Shown here in pieces: positions 33,014-41,570 of a stretch of 44,888 nucleotides of DNA (positions are counted from its first letter, which is position 1; each line of letters begins with the position of its first letter). The position numbers and the translations under genes are program-made. Under the pieces are notes generated by a model. The model saw only the letters and a program-made list of their open reading frames with translations. It was not told where the DNA came from and ran no database searches. This DNA comes from Lederbergia sp. NSJ-179 (GTDB lineage: Bacteria > Bacillota > Bacilli > Bacillales > Bacillaceae_C), in the NCBI RefSeq assembly GCF_022867885.1, contig NZ_JALIFP010000034.1, positions 1 to 44,888 on the forward strand, in the 5' to 3' direction.

Positions 33014-33616
33014 ATGAAACATCTATTTCAAAAGGGAAATGATCCATCCAGACCAACCTTGCTTTTATTGCATGGAACGGGAGGAACGGAACAAGATTTG
33101 ATTCCACTTGCCCAAATCATAGACCCAGATGCCAATGTTTTAAGTGTAAGAGGGAATGTTTTGGAAAATGGCATGCCTCGTTTCTTTAAACGATTAGCAG
33201 AGGGCATATTTGATGAAGAAGATCTTGTCTTCCGGACTAAAGAGTTGTATGAGTTCCTTGATCAAGCGGCTGAAAAATATGGTTTTGATCGTGGGCAAAT
33301 CATCGCCATTGGTTATTCCAATGGGGCCAATATTGCGGCGAGCCTGTTATTCCACTATCAACACGCATTAAAAGGGGCGATTTTACATCACCCGATGGTA
33401 CCCATAAGAGGAATCGAACTTCCAGATTTAAGTGGAATCCCTGTATTTATCGGGGCGGGGACAAATGACCCCTTTTGTTCATCGGAAGAATCATTAGAAC
33501 TCGAATCTTTATTTGAACAGGCAAATGCCAAAGTGCACCTGCACTGGGAAAATAAAGGGCATCAATTGACAGGGACAGAAGTGGAAGCAGCGCGCAGCTG
33601 GTATTTGTCTAAATAA
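33014..33616 (+). CDS. mhqD: MhqD-like carboxylesterase (alpha/beta hydrolase)
   Basis: A 200-residue phospholipase/carboxylesterase-family hydrolase. The oxyanion segment is LLLLHGTGGTEQDL, the nucleophilic serine is in IGYSNGAN, the acid is in GAGTNDPFC, and the histidine is in NKGHQLT. MhqD accompanies the ring-cleaving dioxygenase in the MhqR regulon and probably hydrolyses ring-opened products or quinone conjugates; its exact substrate is not established. ATG 33014 has AAAGGAGAT seven bases upstream and lies 32 bases after the dioxygenase stop, so the two are in one operon. Confidence 0.85.
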   Translation: MKHLFQKGNDPSRPTLLLLHGTGGTEQDLIPLAQIIDPDANVLSVRGNVLENGMPRFFKRLAEGIFDEEDLVFRTKELYEFLDQAAEKYGFDRGQIIAIGYSNGANIAASLLFHYQHALKGAILHHPMVPIRGIELPDLSGIPVFIGAGTNDPFCSSEESLELESLFEQANAKVHLHWENKGHQLTGTEVEAARSWYLSK

Positions 33617-33689
33617 GTATGGATATATATTTGCCTTATGAATGGGTTTATCTCCGTCCTTTTAAAGAAGAGCCTCCTTTTCACGCTAA

Positions 33690-33707
33690 TATCTCGAAAG
33701 GGAGATG
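33690..33707 (+). promoter_or_regulatory. Possible weak MhqR box before WrbA copy 2
   Basis: TATCTCGAAAGGGAGATG keeps the TATCTCGA left half of the MhqR box and an AGAT right end. It lies 156 bases before the WrbA start. The right half is poor, so control by MhqR is only a suggestion. Confidence 0.35.
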
Positions 33708-33862
33708 TATGAAGTAGAGGGATTATAAATTCGCTTCACAATGGGCGTTAGAAAGAAATAATCATTTTAGGGAGGTGATTTTTATAAGATCCAGTTGAAC
33801 TTAGAAAGAGAAGGTGTTTTTTTTATATATTATTTACCAGAAAAACAAAGGAGATGGAAAAT

Positions 33863-34474
33863 ATGTCAAATGTTAAATTAGCGGTTATTTTTTATAGTAT
33901 GGGTGGAACAAACTACCAATTAGCAAAATGGGCAGAAGAAGGAGCAAAGGCAGCAGGGGCAGAAGTGAAAGTTTTAAAAGTGGAAGAATTAGCTCCTGAT
34001 TCTGTGATCGAGGGAAATGAAGGATGGAAAGCAACTGTGGAAGCAACGAAAGATGTTCCAGTGGCAACATCAGCTGATCTCGAATGGGCCGATGCGATTA
34101 TTTTCAGTGTGCCAACTCGTTTTGGAAATATGCCTTCGCAAATGAAACAATTTCTTGATATCCAAGGAGGGCTTTGGGCAACGGGCAAGACCGTGAATAA
34201 AGTCGTAAGTGCGATGTCTTCTGCGCAAAATCCCCATGGCGGACAAGAAGCAACGATTTTATCGTTATACACCAGTATGATGCATTGGGGTGCGATTATC
34301 GCTGCTCCTGGTTATACAGATCCCGTATTATTTGGTGCTGGAGGAAATCCATATGGAACAAGTGTCACTGTAGGACAAGATGGGAAAATGATTGAAGATG
34401 TTGAGGCGGCTGTGAAGCATCAGGCGAAACGTACTGTAACAGTAGCGGAATGGGTTAAAAAAGGAAATCAATAA
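33863..34474 (+). CDS. WrbA-type NAD(P)H:quinone oxidoreductase, copy 2
   Basis: A 203-residue flavodoxin-fold quinone reductase, the close paralogue of copy 1 at 19669-20280. It shares the YSMGGTNYQLAKWAEEG FMN loop, FSVPTRFGNMPSQMKQF and HGGQEATILS. Differences at the DNA level are mostly in third codon positions, so the duplication or transfer is not recent. Its place next to mhqR, the dioxygenase and mhqD fits a role in two-electron reduction of quinones before ring cleavage. ATG 33863 aligns with the start of copy 1, and AAAGGAG lies at good spacing; ATG 33854 touches that site. A terminator follows. Confidence 0.87.
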   Translation: MSNVKLAVIFYSMGGTNYQLAKWAEEGAKAAGAEVKVLKVEELAPDSVIEGNEGWKATVEATKDVPVATSADLEWADAIIFSVPTRFGNMPSQMKQFLDIQGGLWATGKTVNKVVSAMSSAQNPHGGQEATILSLYTSMMHWGAIIAAPGYTDPVLFGAGGNPYGTSVTVGQDGKMIEDVEAAVKHQAKRTVTVAEWVKKGNQ

Positions 34475-34485
34475 GTAGAAAACAG

Positions 34486-34515
34486 AGCTGGCCGGAGTTA
34501 TTCGGTCAGCTTTAT
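34486..34515 (+). terminator. Terminator of WrbA copy 2
   Basis: AGCTGGCCG and CGGTCAGCT form a nine-base stem with one G-U pair around an eight-base loop, then TTTATT. It lies 12 bases after the stop. Confidence 0.7.
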
Positions 34516-34611
34516 TGCTGTTGAGCTTAAAAAGTTGTTCTGGTCAAGTAGTATGAGCCATTAGCATGAATTCATGGTGGTTAAGTGAGTGTTAAACTAA
34601 GAAAGCTATTC

Positions 34612-35365
34612 TTAATTTTTCTGAACATACCATGGTAATTTATATTCCATTTTTTTACCTTGTTTCCTATTTTTATTTGTTACTATCCAATTCCCATCTT
34701 GCTTTTGTACTTGATAATTGACATTTGTACTATCAGATTTTTTAAAGAGTATATAACCTATATTGCCTTTTATAAAGGTTACAGGGTCTATAACATTTTT
34801 GTAGGGTATCTTGCTCTCGAGAGACAAAATGCTCGTTACGATTTCTTCCGCAAAGTAACAAGGGATTTAAATTCATTATTTATTTCGGCTTGGTATTGCA
34901 ATTGATTGTATGTGTAGGAAGAGTAAGACCCTAAATTCAAATGAAAAGACTGTTTTATATCTGAAAGTGTTGCATTATAAAATTCATTTATTTCCTTCTC
35001 TTCTTTATCTCCCTCATGTTTAAAACGAATTGTTTTAACCCCAAAAGGACTGATGCTAAAAGTCATTGTTTCCTTACCATAAGGAGGGTTATGGCATGTT
35101 CAAATGTTGTGACTTGGAGTTTGGCAATAATGCTAAACCGACCCTCATCCACTCTGGTGATACTCAAAATCTTAGCATCATATAAACCATATTGCTTGGG
35201 ATAGCCATAGTATTGAATAATTTCTTTTTGTATGGATGGATCAAGGGTTGTAATCAATGTATCATATAGAAGTTTATATTCAGGTCGTTCACTTTGGGCA
35301 CAAATCTTGTTAGGAATCATCAAAAAAGTGATTGCAGCAATTAAAATATAGGTTAATTTTTTCAT
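34612..35365 (-). pseudogene. DUF3888-like secreted protein, two frameshifts
   Basis: Three minus-strand frames form one gene. The first starts MKKLTYILIAAITFLMIP (signal peptide) and continues with YKLLYDTLITTLDPSIQKEI to TTFEHA, then loses frame. One missing C near 35090 would give EHAHNPPYGKET, the conserved block of DUF3888, and join the second frame (MTFSISPFGVKTIRFKHEGD). A second shift near 34858 joins YFAEEIVTSILSLESKIPYK in the third frame, which runs to WYVQKN. The intact protein would be about 250 residues: DUF3888 plus an unrecognised C-terminal region. Function unknown. It is converging on WrbA copy 2. Confidence 0.75.
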
Positions 35366-35545
35366 GGGGGATTATGCCTCTCTAAAATATTTTTCATATA
35401 TAATTTGTGCCAATAAGAGCAAATTATCAAAAGTTTTTTAAAAGTTGGAGGAAAACTATCCTGAGGTGGAGGTATGAGAAAAATCCTAATGGCATTTAAA
35501 CAGGGAAGTAGAGCGTAGCTAGGAAATGGGGAAGAGCATTGTTCT

Positions 35546-35583
35546 GGTGTCAGGTTCTGAATTGAGTCGGATCCTGACGCAAA
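35546..35583. repeat. GGTGTCAGG-type hairpin (REP-like)
   Basis: GGTGTCAGGTTC and GATCCTGACGC form an interrupted stem around a 12-base loop. It resembles the abundant GGTGTCAGGCACC/GGTGCCTGACACC intergenic hairpins of Bacillus genomes, but is diverged. No gene is associated. Confidence 0.4.
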
Positions 35584-35671
35584 ACTTTAACTTTTTTGAA
35601 AAAAGGAAGTTAATTAAAGAGGTTTTTTGATAAGTTTTAAACAGAGCCTTACTATTTACAGGAGGTGTTGG

Positions 35672-35797
35672 ATGGAGAAATCTTTGTTGACTAGATTCAC
35701 CAAGAATGTAGTGGGAGAGGCTGTTTTGAGATATGGTGTTCAGTTCGAAGATCTCTTTACCTATATATGTGTCATTTTTAGATTTAAAAGGGAGTAA
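35672..35797 (+). pseudogene. N-terminal stub of a phosphotransferase-like gene
   Basis: An ATG with AGGAGGTG upstream opens a 41-codon frame starting MEKSLLTRFTKNVVGEAVLR and continuing YGVQFEDLFTY. The first 30 residues look like the N terminus of an APH/choline-kinase-family phosphotransferase; after that the sequence is unrelated and stops. No kinase motifs follow. The remaining part of 35366-36020 has a second open piece, 35829-35961 (QEVGMALFLTTIAYSFRIRY), possibly a membrane-protein tail, unrecognised. Confidence 0.35.
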
Positions 35798-36020
35798 ATA
35801 CTTGTGATAAATGGCATGTTTTCTTGTATCAAGAAGTTGGTATGGCGCTATTTCTGACTACTATTGCTTATTCTTTTCGCATACGATATCATTTTTATAA
35901 AAGAGAAAGAAAGGAGAAAACTTATATGTTTGCAGTTGAACCAACATTTTTCGTTAAATAGCAGAGCCATGTCAAGGTAGTAATGACTACATTGCAATTT
36001 AACGAGAACGGAGAATACAA

Positions 36021-36983
36021 ATGAATTTAATAGCGCTGTCTATTTCGACAGAAAATGATTCAAAAGAACTTAATAAACTTTTTAGAGAAGCGAAACCATA
36101 CTTCAATCAAGTTGAAGGAAGAGAGCCTTTGGCACCTTTGATAGACATTAATACTGTAATTCCCGATATCCCAAAAGAATTTGTAAAATGTCTTAGCATC
36201 CGTTACCTGAACCATTTGATCGGATATATGTGGGTGTTTGAAGAGTCAGAGACGAATTATTATATCTTGCATATGTATATTTCAAAAAAGTATAGAAAAC
36301 TAGGTTTAGGAACATTGGCAGTTCATGAATTAGATAATTACTATTTAGATAGAGGTTTCTTGACCGCTGAATTGTTGGTTTCTGGCTCAAATTATCTGGG
36401 CTTAAAATTTTGGACTTCCGTCGGTTTCGACAAAATTATATACGTAGAAGCCCCAGAAGAAAATGCAGTAACGAGTTCTGTTGAATTAGAATTGAAAAAG
36501 GATTTAAGTTTATATATCCAAAAACAACGTGTATACTTGGTTCCAGTAACCGAAGATAATAAATTTCTAGGTCAAAGTTTAAGCGTTACAGATGAACAAG
36601 TTAAAGCCAAATTAATTCTAAATGTGCCAGAAGCAATTGAAGCAGCTGAAGAGCGTCCTAAGTATGCTCGCCCCTTTTTTATACAATTGAATAATACTAT
36701 TATTGGATATACAGCATTTGCTTTCGATGGAGAAATCGAAGAGGAACGGTTTAGATATTGGCTCTGGCAATTTATGATTGATGAGAAATATCAAAATAAA
36801 GGATATGCTTCATTAGCTTTAGAAAAAGTGATCAAATACTTTAAAAATGAAGATGTTCAATATATCACTTTGTCTACTAAACCAACAAATGTCAATGCTC
36901 TTCATTTGTACAAAAAATTCGGTTTTTATGAAACGGGAGAAATGAATGATGAAGAAGTAATGCTTCAAAAGAAACTTTATTAA
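36021..36983 (+). CDS. Double GNAT-domain acetyltransferase
   Basis: A 320-residue protein with two GNAT folds. Domain 1 (about 1-150) has the acetyl-CoA loop region KKYRKLGLGTLAVHELDNYY (R-x2-G-x-G motif) and a motif B-like FWTSVGFDK. Domain 2 (about 165-320) has DEKYQNKGYASLALEKVIKY (Q-x2-G-Y-A) and the ending NALHLYKKFGFYETGEMNDE, like spermidine/spermine acetyltransferases of the BltD/PaiA type. Substrates are unknown; fused GNATs often have one catalytic and one degenerate domain, and domain 1's loop is the weaker match. The C-terminal end resembles the remnant at 5221-5349. CGGAGAA lies seven bases before the ATG. Confidence 0.83.
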   Translation: MNLIALSISTENDSKELNKLFREAKPYFNQVEGREPLAPLIDINTVIPDIPKEFVKCLSIRYLNHLIGYMWVFEESETNYYILHMYISKKYRKLGLGTLAVHELDNYYLDRGFLTAELLVSGSNYLGLKFWTSVGFDKIIYVEAPEENAVTSSVELELKKDLSLYIQKQRVYLVPVTEDNKFLGQSLSVTDEQVKAKLILNVPEAIEAAEERPKYARPFFIQLNNTIIGYTAFAFDGEIEEERFRYWLWQFMIDEKYQNKGYASLALEKVIKYFKNEDVQYITLSTKPTNVNALHLYKKFGFYETGEMNDEEVMLQKKLY

Positions 36984-37281
36984 GCATGGCTATATAAACA
37001 TAAATAATTTAAAAATTAGATATGCCTAGGTTTCAAGGGTGAATATTTGGAATGAAATCGAGATAAGGCTATGGAAAAGTTTTAAATACTTGAGCCATAT
37101 TTCAAAATGAATCAGTCCCTAACACAAATAGTCAACAAGAAAGAATTCCGCTGAGGGGAACGTACTTTAAAACAGTATTATTTTGGCCATCCCTATTCTA
37201 TTCATCACGTTAGCCGGATTGTATGTAAAATTCGTCTTTTTTTAGGCATAAGACAAAAATTTCTTTGAGCTTAAAAACGAT

Positions 37282-37328
37282 TTCCCTGATCTATTTTCTG
37301 AATGTTATTCCGGAAGTGGATCAGGGAA
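37282..37328 (+). promoter_or_regulatory. Long-loop hairpin upstream of the esterase gene
   Basis: TTCCCTGATC (37282-37291) and GATCAGGGAA (37319-37328) are perfect complements around a 27-base loop, ending 31 bases before the start codon at 37359 of the broken esterase. It could be an upstream gene's end signal or a 5' UTR structure. The rest of 36984-37281 has only a short hydrophobic open piece (37190-37244). Confidence 0.4.
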
Positions 37329-37358
37329 TAGTATTTTAAGTGAGAAGGAGAAATGTAC

Positions 37359-38753
37359 ATGAAAAAGACGTTCACTTCCCCTTTCTTATGGGCGATGTTA
37401 GGTTTAGGTATGTTGATATTAGGCACAGCCTCATTAGTGCTTGTTAATTTTACAAAAGTAATACATATCTTCATTCTAATCTTGTTTGTAAGTCAGATAA
37501 TACTCGGCTTTGAGAATAGGGGAAAAATCGATTTCATAACTTGGTTATCTTATATCGAGATTATTGTCATCCTACTAGAACTCGTATTTTTGCTTCACTA
37601 CCATTATATCCTACTATGTGTAAATGCTTTTGCCTCTATTGTAATGGGATTCCTACTTATCGTATTTTCATTTAGGGATGTATGGAAGGCTCGGGCACAA
37701 AAAAGTCAGCAGACGAAAAGTCGTAAAATCCTTACAATTGGAGTAAAATCTCTTGGAGCAATCGTGGGAGTTTTTATAATCGTGTTAGTGGGTTTTATTA
37801 TGTTTCTAGCCGTTCGTCCGATGGTGGGGATTCAAATATTTTTTGAGCACAAAAATTCCTATCAACCCGAGAAAAAGTCAAAGGTGACGGAGTTGAAAGA
37901 TGGAACAATGTACATAAATGATATACAATATGGCACACAATATCCCAACAGTTTCTTAGATATTTATGTTTCTAACAAAGATATATCTACCTTAAGACCG
38001 ACGTATATTTTTATTCATGGTGGAGGATTTGTAACAGGGGATAAAGTAGAGGAAGATAAATCTGGCCGTTCAGAGATTGATTATTATACCTCATTCACAA
38101 ATGCTTGATATAATGTTGTATCTATCAACTATGCTTTTGCGCCTGAATATCTTTATCCCACACCGTTGTATCAAATGAGCGAAGCCATCGAGTTTTTAAA
38201 AGTACATGCAGATGAATATGGTATAGATATGGAAAGGGTTATGTTAGGTGGAAGTTCAGCAGGAGGACAAATTATAGGACAATTTGCGATGGCCCAAACA
38301 GATCGTGAATATGCCAAAGAGCTGAATATCCAACCTGTAATGGAAGAGGATTCCATAAAAGGCGTTATTTTTAACTCTGCCTTATTTGAACCCGCTAAAT
38401 TTGCTCAATCAAAGGACAGTTGGCTGAAGGATTATTTGCGGTCTATTTATGGCCGAGCTTATTGGGGCAATGACTACGAAACCAATCAATACACAAAACA
38501 AGCTGACCTAGTAAAAAATGTAACAACCAATTATCCACCAGTCTTTATTTCCGACGGAAACACGGCCTCCTTTTATAAACAAGCAAACGCCTTTGATAAA
38601 AGGTTAGATCAACTCGGCATCGAACATCAGTTTAATTATTATGGGAAAGAGGTAGCGAGTTTACCCCATGGTTATGAAGTAACATTTGATAGTAACTATG
38701 CTCAAAAGAACATGAAAAAGATGCTTCAGTTTGTAGCGGAACAATTTAAGTGA
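37359..38753 (+). pseudogene. Membrane-anchored HGGGF esterase with a TGA stop
   Basis: The frame would encode about 464 residues. The first 160 hold about four to five transmembrane helices; the rest is an alpha/beta hydrolase of the HSL/carboxylesterase-BD-FAE type. The oxyanion motif is FIHGGGFVTG, the nucleophile Ser is in LGGSSAGGQ, the acid is in ISDGNTASF, and the histidine is in SLPHGYEV. A TGA at 38106-38108 interrupts TNA-stop-YNVVSINYAFAP between the oxyanion and nucleophile motifs; GGA (Gly) is the likely ancestral codon, one base away. The first part keeps the membrane region only. ATG 37359 has AAGGAG nine bases upstream. Confidence 0.85.
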
Positions 38754-38769
38754 ATTGTTCCGCTACAAA
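38730..38769. other. Perfect 17-bp hairpin spanning the esterase stop codon
   Basis: TTTGTAGCGGAACAATT and AATTGTTCCGCTACAAA are perfect complements around TAAGTG, which holds the start of the TGA stop. There is no T run after it, so it is not a standard terminator. A smaller hairpin (AATGAAAG/CTTTCATT, 38848-38867) and a terminator-like one follow. Confidence 0.7.
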
Positions 38770-38894
38770 GTTATCAACGACCCCTTACTGGTTTGATAAT
38801 TAAATAATAGTCGATAGATCGTAGGAAAAGTCTCTTGGTCTTTGTTTAATGAAAGAATCCTTTCATTCCTTTAATGACATAGTCTATTTATGTC

Positions 38895-38920
38895 AAAACG
38901 TCCTAATTTTTGGACGTTTT
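38895..38920. terminator. Terminator-like hairpin
   Basis: AAAACGTCC and GGACGTTTT flank an eight-base T-rich loop. The A and T ends let it work on either strand. It lies between the broken esterase and the GNAT stub. Confidence 0.55.
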
Positions 38921-38988
38921 AGTCATATAGATAGAATTTTATGTTAGTATTTAATTGTAGGAAAATTTTTACAAAGAGGTAGAAGAAA

Positions 38989-39090
38989 ATGAAAATTAGT
39001 CAAGCAAACGATTTTGAATTAGTTGCTATATTAAATAAATATGTTCATGATTTACACGATAATTTAAAAGACAGGAGAAAATACAGATGA
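38989..39090 (+). pseudogene. N-terminal stub of a GNAT gene
   Basis: ATG 38989 (AGAGGTAGAAG upstream) opens a 33-codon frame starting MKISQANDFELVAILNKYVH and continuing DLHDNLKD. This is a typical GNAT N terminus (first strand and helix), but the frame ends in a TGA that overlaps the ATG of the next GNAT gene. The rest of the original gene is missing. Its ribosome binding site may now provide translational coupling for the downstream gene. Confidence 0.55.
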
Positions 39091-39542
39091 ACATTATTAG
39101 TCTTAGAGAACATCCAGAGTATAAAGAAACAGCTATTACATATTTTCAAAGCAGATGGGCAGACGAAAACAGTATGAAAGTTTATGAGGATTCAATTACA
39201 CATAGCATCAAAACAGATAGTCCCCTTCCTATTTGGTACTTAATGGAGCAATCAGATGAGATCATTGGGTGTGCAGGTCTAATTAGCAATGATTTTATTA
39301 GCCGCATGGATTTATGGCCATGGATATCCGCCCTTTACATTGAAGAAGACTATCGCGGTCGATCTTTAGGGGAAAAACTTATTTTGCGTGCTAAAGCGGA
39401 TGCTGAAAGAGCAGGATTCAATCGAGTTTATCTGTGCACGGACCACATTGGTTACTATGAAAAATACGGGTTCACTTATATGGGGGATGGCTATCATCCG
39501 TGGGGACACCGTTCAAGAATTTACGCAAGCGAAATTCTTTGA
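39087..39542 (+). CDS. GNAT family N-acetyltransferase
   Basis: A 151-residue single-domain acetyltransferase. The acetyl-CoA loop region is IEEDYRGRSLGEKLILRAKA (R-G-R-S-L-G), preceded by the strand WPWISALYI and followed by FNRVYLCTD and YYEKYGFTYMG (the Y-x-x-x-G-F motif). The ending HPWGHRSRIYA is typical of a Bacillus subgroup with unknown substrate. The start overlaps the stop of the GNAT stub (ATGA), and GACAGGAG lies nine bases upstream. It is the first of three GNAT genes in the next 3 kb, but the gap to the ankyrin gene suggests a separate transcript. Confidence 0.85.
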   Translation: MNIISLREHPEYKETAITYFQSRWADENSMKVYEDSITHSIKTDSPLPIWYLMEQSDEIIGCAGLISNDFISRMDLWPWISALYIEEDYRGRSLGEKLILRAKADAERAGFNRVYLCTDHIGYYEKYGFTYMGDGYHPWGHRSRIYASEIL

Positions 39543-39756
39543 ATATATCTGAGTCTTTCTGGGATCTGTTTCTTATTTAACGTGATTCTATATTCGTCAT
39601 TAGCTCTATTTTCTTATTTTAAATGCCTCTCATAGAGGGGGGATGATTCCCAAAGAAGGTACTGGCTTTTCACCGGAGCGGTGTGGCGATGGAAAAAAGG
39701 TTATTTTGTAGAAATATAGAAGTTATACATAAACAAAAATAATGGAGGTTTATATT

Positions 39757-40272
39757 ATGGGTACAACAGTAAGCGATGTATTCCAATTGATAGAATCAAA
39801 TGATGTCCCTGCATTAGAAACGACTTTGATTGCTAATTCATCTTTAGCAAATATAGAAAATGAGCAAGGGATAACGCCACTAGGATTTGCAGCACATCTG
39901 GGAAAGAAGCAAGCAGTCCAACTACTTTTAGATTTCAACGCAGATGTCAATGCCGTCTCCCACTCAAAAATAGACTATATCCCATCCAATACGGCCCTTC
40001 ATGCTGCTATAGCAGGAGCACGGGATTTAGAAATCATTGAACTCCTTTTAAAAAATAACGCGAATCCAGATATCGTTGATAGTAATGGGTTTACATCTCT
40101 ACACACAACTGCTTTTCATGGCAACAACCAAGAAATAGTTCGTCTTTTACTTGAACATGGCGCTACAATCGATACAAAGATGAGTGACGGAAAAACAGCG
40201 ATTGATATTGCTAGAGAGCAAGGAAACAATCAAGTAGCTGAGCAATTACAACGGTATCTTGAACTTACCTAA
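39757..40272 (+). CDS. Ankyrin-repeat protein
   Basis: About 171 residues made almost wholly of ankyrin repeats. Visible units include GITPLGFAAHLGKKQAVQLL, NTALHAAIAGARDLEIIELL, GFTSLHTTAFHGNNQEIVRL and GKTAIDIAREQGNNQVAEQL, each with the T-x-L-H-x-A/T and L-L-L-x-x-G/N-A-x patterns. It would serve as a protein-binding solenoid; no signal peptide or enzymatic domain is present. ATG 39757 has GGAGG eight bases upstream. It is followed closely (20 bases) by a GNAT gene, so these are likely co-transcribed. Bacterial ankyrin proteins of this size are often of unknown role. Confidence 0.87.
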   Translation: MGTTVSDVFQLIESNDVPALETTLIANSSLANIENEQGITPLGFAAHLGKKQAVQLLLDFNADVNAVSHSKIDYIPSNTALHAAIAGARDLEIIELLLKNNANPDIVDSNGFTSLHTTAFHGNNQEIVRLLLEHGATIDTKMSDGKTAIDIAREQGNNQVAEQLQRYLELT

Positions 40273-40292
40273 AAAAAGATAGGGGTGTCACA

Positions 40293-41108
40293 ATGTCGCT
40301 TATTTTGACGGAAGAGCTTGCGCGTAGAATCGAACAATCAGAGATAGAACTTTTGGAGTCACGATTGACAGGTGTTCAGAGTATAGAAGGGAACCCAATG
40401 GGTGTGGAAATAAAAAAATTTGGTGATGCTGTTGCCTATTATGTAAAGAATATTCCAGGTCCCTCATTCAATAATGTAAAGGGGGTTAGCGCGAATCAAC
40501 TGGATGAGATTGATACCATTTTAGATTTTTATCATGAAAGGGAAATACCAGCAAACTTTGAAATTACTCCTGCTCATTGTTCTGTAGAGCTATTTAAGTT
40601 GCTTTCAGAGAGAGGCTATTTTCAACGTGGCTTCCGTACGGCACTTTGTGCTTCAATAGCGGATGATTTTATATTGAGCGCAGAACAAGATACTTCGATT
40701 TCGATCCGCGAATTCGAGGATGATGAATTTGCCATATTTGGCCAGATTTATACGAAAGGGTTTAATATGCCATCTTCGTTAATCGATTTTGTGGCGCAAA
40801 ATAATCGGGTTTTGCATCATAATGAGCACTGGACCTTTTACTTGGCACGTGTAAAAGGGGAGCCTGCCGGAATAGGTGTTTTATTTGAAAAGGACGGCAT
40901 AGCGACACTTGCTGCATCTGCAACCATTCCGGAATATAGAAATAAAGGCGTGCACAGTGCATTGATAGCCAAACGGTTACAACATGCTCAACAAAACCAT
41001 TGTCATATGATTGTCGGACAAACAGCCTATGGCAGTGGTAGTCTTAGAAATATGGAAAGGGCCGGAATGAAAATTGCCTACACGAAGGCGATTTGGACGA
41101 AACTTTGA
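40293..41108 (+). CDS. GNAT family N-acetyltransferase (271 aa)
   Basis: A 271-residue acetyltransferase with a N-terminal degenerate domain and a C-terminal GNAT fold. The C-terminal loop region is ATIPEYRNKGVHSALIAKRL (R-N-K-G-V-H), preceded by GVLFEKDGIATLAASA and followed by IVGQTAYGSGSLRNMERAGM, typical of the two-domain GNATs with R-x-x-G-x-h-x-A/T. The N-terminal half (EIKKFGDAVAYYVKNIPGPS) has the P-G-P-x-F-N pattern of this subgroup. Substrate unknown. GGGGTG lies six bases upstream. It is 20 bases after the ankyrin gene and the NUDIX gene follows 33 bases later. Confidence 0.83.
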   Translation: MSLILTEELARRIEQSEIELLESRLTGVQSIEGNPMGVEIKKFGDAVAYYVKNIPGPSFNNVKGVSANQLDEIDTILDFYHEREIPANFEITPAHCSVELFKLLSERGYFQRGFRTALCASIADDFILSAEQDTSISIREFEDDEFAIFGQIYTKGFNMPSSLIDFVAQNNRVLHHNEHWTFYLARVKGEPAGIGVLFEKDGIATLAASATIPEYRNKGVHSALIAKRLQHAQQNHCHMIVGQTAYGSGSLRNMERAGMKIAYTKAIWTKL

Positions 41109-41141
41109 TACATAATGAATGCTTCTTATATGGAGGTTACA

Positions 41142-41558
41142 ATGCAAGGATACAATGTTTTAATGATCTATAGCAACGATATGAAGTCGTTGTTAATGTG
41201 CAAGCGATTACGGGAGCCGTACAAAGGCTTAAGTAATTTTGTTGGTGGGAAAATCGAGGACGGAGAAACCGGTATGGAAGCTGCATATCGGGAATTGTTT
41301 GAAGAGACGAGTATTTCGAAAGCAGATGTGACACTTCATCATGTCATGGATTTTACCTACTATTTTCATCATTGTTATGTGGAGGTTTATGTTGGCAGAT
41401 TGAAGCAGAATTTCTTGGTTTCAGGAGATGAAAATGAGTTATATTGGTCTGATCTGAATCAAAACTTTTTTGATATGAGCAAGTTTGCAGGTGAAGGCAA
41501 TATTGGTCATATGGTAGAACAGGTAAATCTGATGAAAGATGAAATTCTAGTGGACTGA
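41142..41558 (+). CDS. NUDIX hydrolase (MutT-like)
   Basis: A 138-residue NUDIX protein. The box is VGGKIEDGETGMEAAYREL followed by FEETSI, matching Gx5Ex7REUxEExxU. The N-terminal strand YNVLMIYSNDMKSLLMCKR and the region FVGGKIE with N before it resemble 8-oxo-dGTP diphosphatase-like members. ATG 41142 is chosen for GGAGG six bases upstream, over an earlier ATG at 41115. It lies between two GNAT genes with short gaps (33 bases before, 12 after), within one probable operon. The function of grouping NUDIX and GNAT genes is not evident. Confidence 0.82.
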   Translation: MQGYNVLMIYSNDMKSLLMCKRLREPYKGLSNFVGGKIEDGETGMEAAYRELFEETSISKADVTLHHVMDFTYYFHHCYVEVYVGRLKQNFLVSGDENELYWSDLNQNFFDMSKFAGEGNIGHMVEQVNLMKDEILVD

Positions 41559-41570
41559 ATGGGGTGCGAC

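Noticed and set aside
19423-34551. Shared 11-mer GTCAAGTAGTA at 19424 and 34542 near the two WrbA genes, as a transposition footprint
   Set aside because: An 11-base match is expected many times by chance in 45 kb, and flanks do not match.
38106-38108. TGA in the esterase as selenocysteine or programmed readthrough
   Set aside because: The family has glycine there, no selenium machinery or insertion element is visible, and a single G-to-T change explains it.
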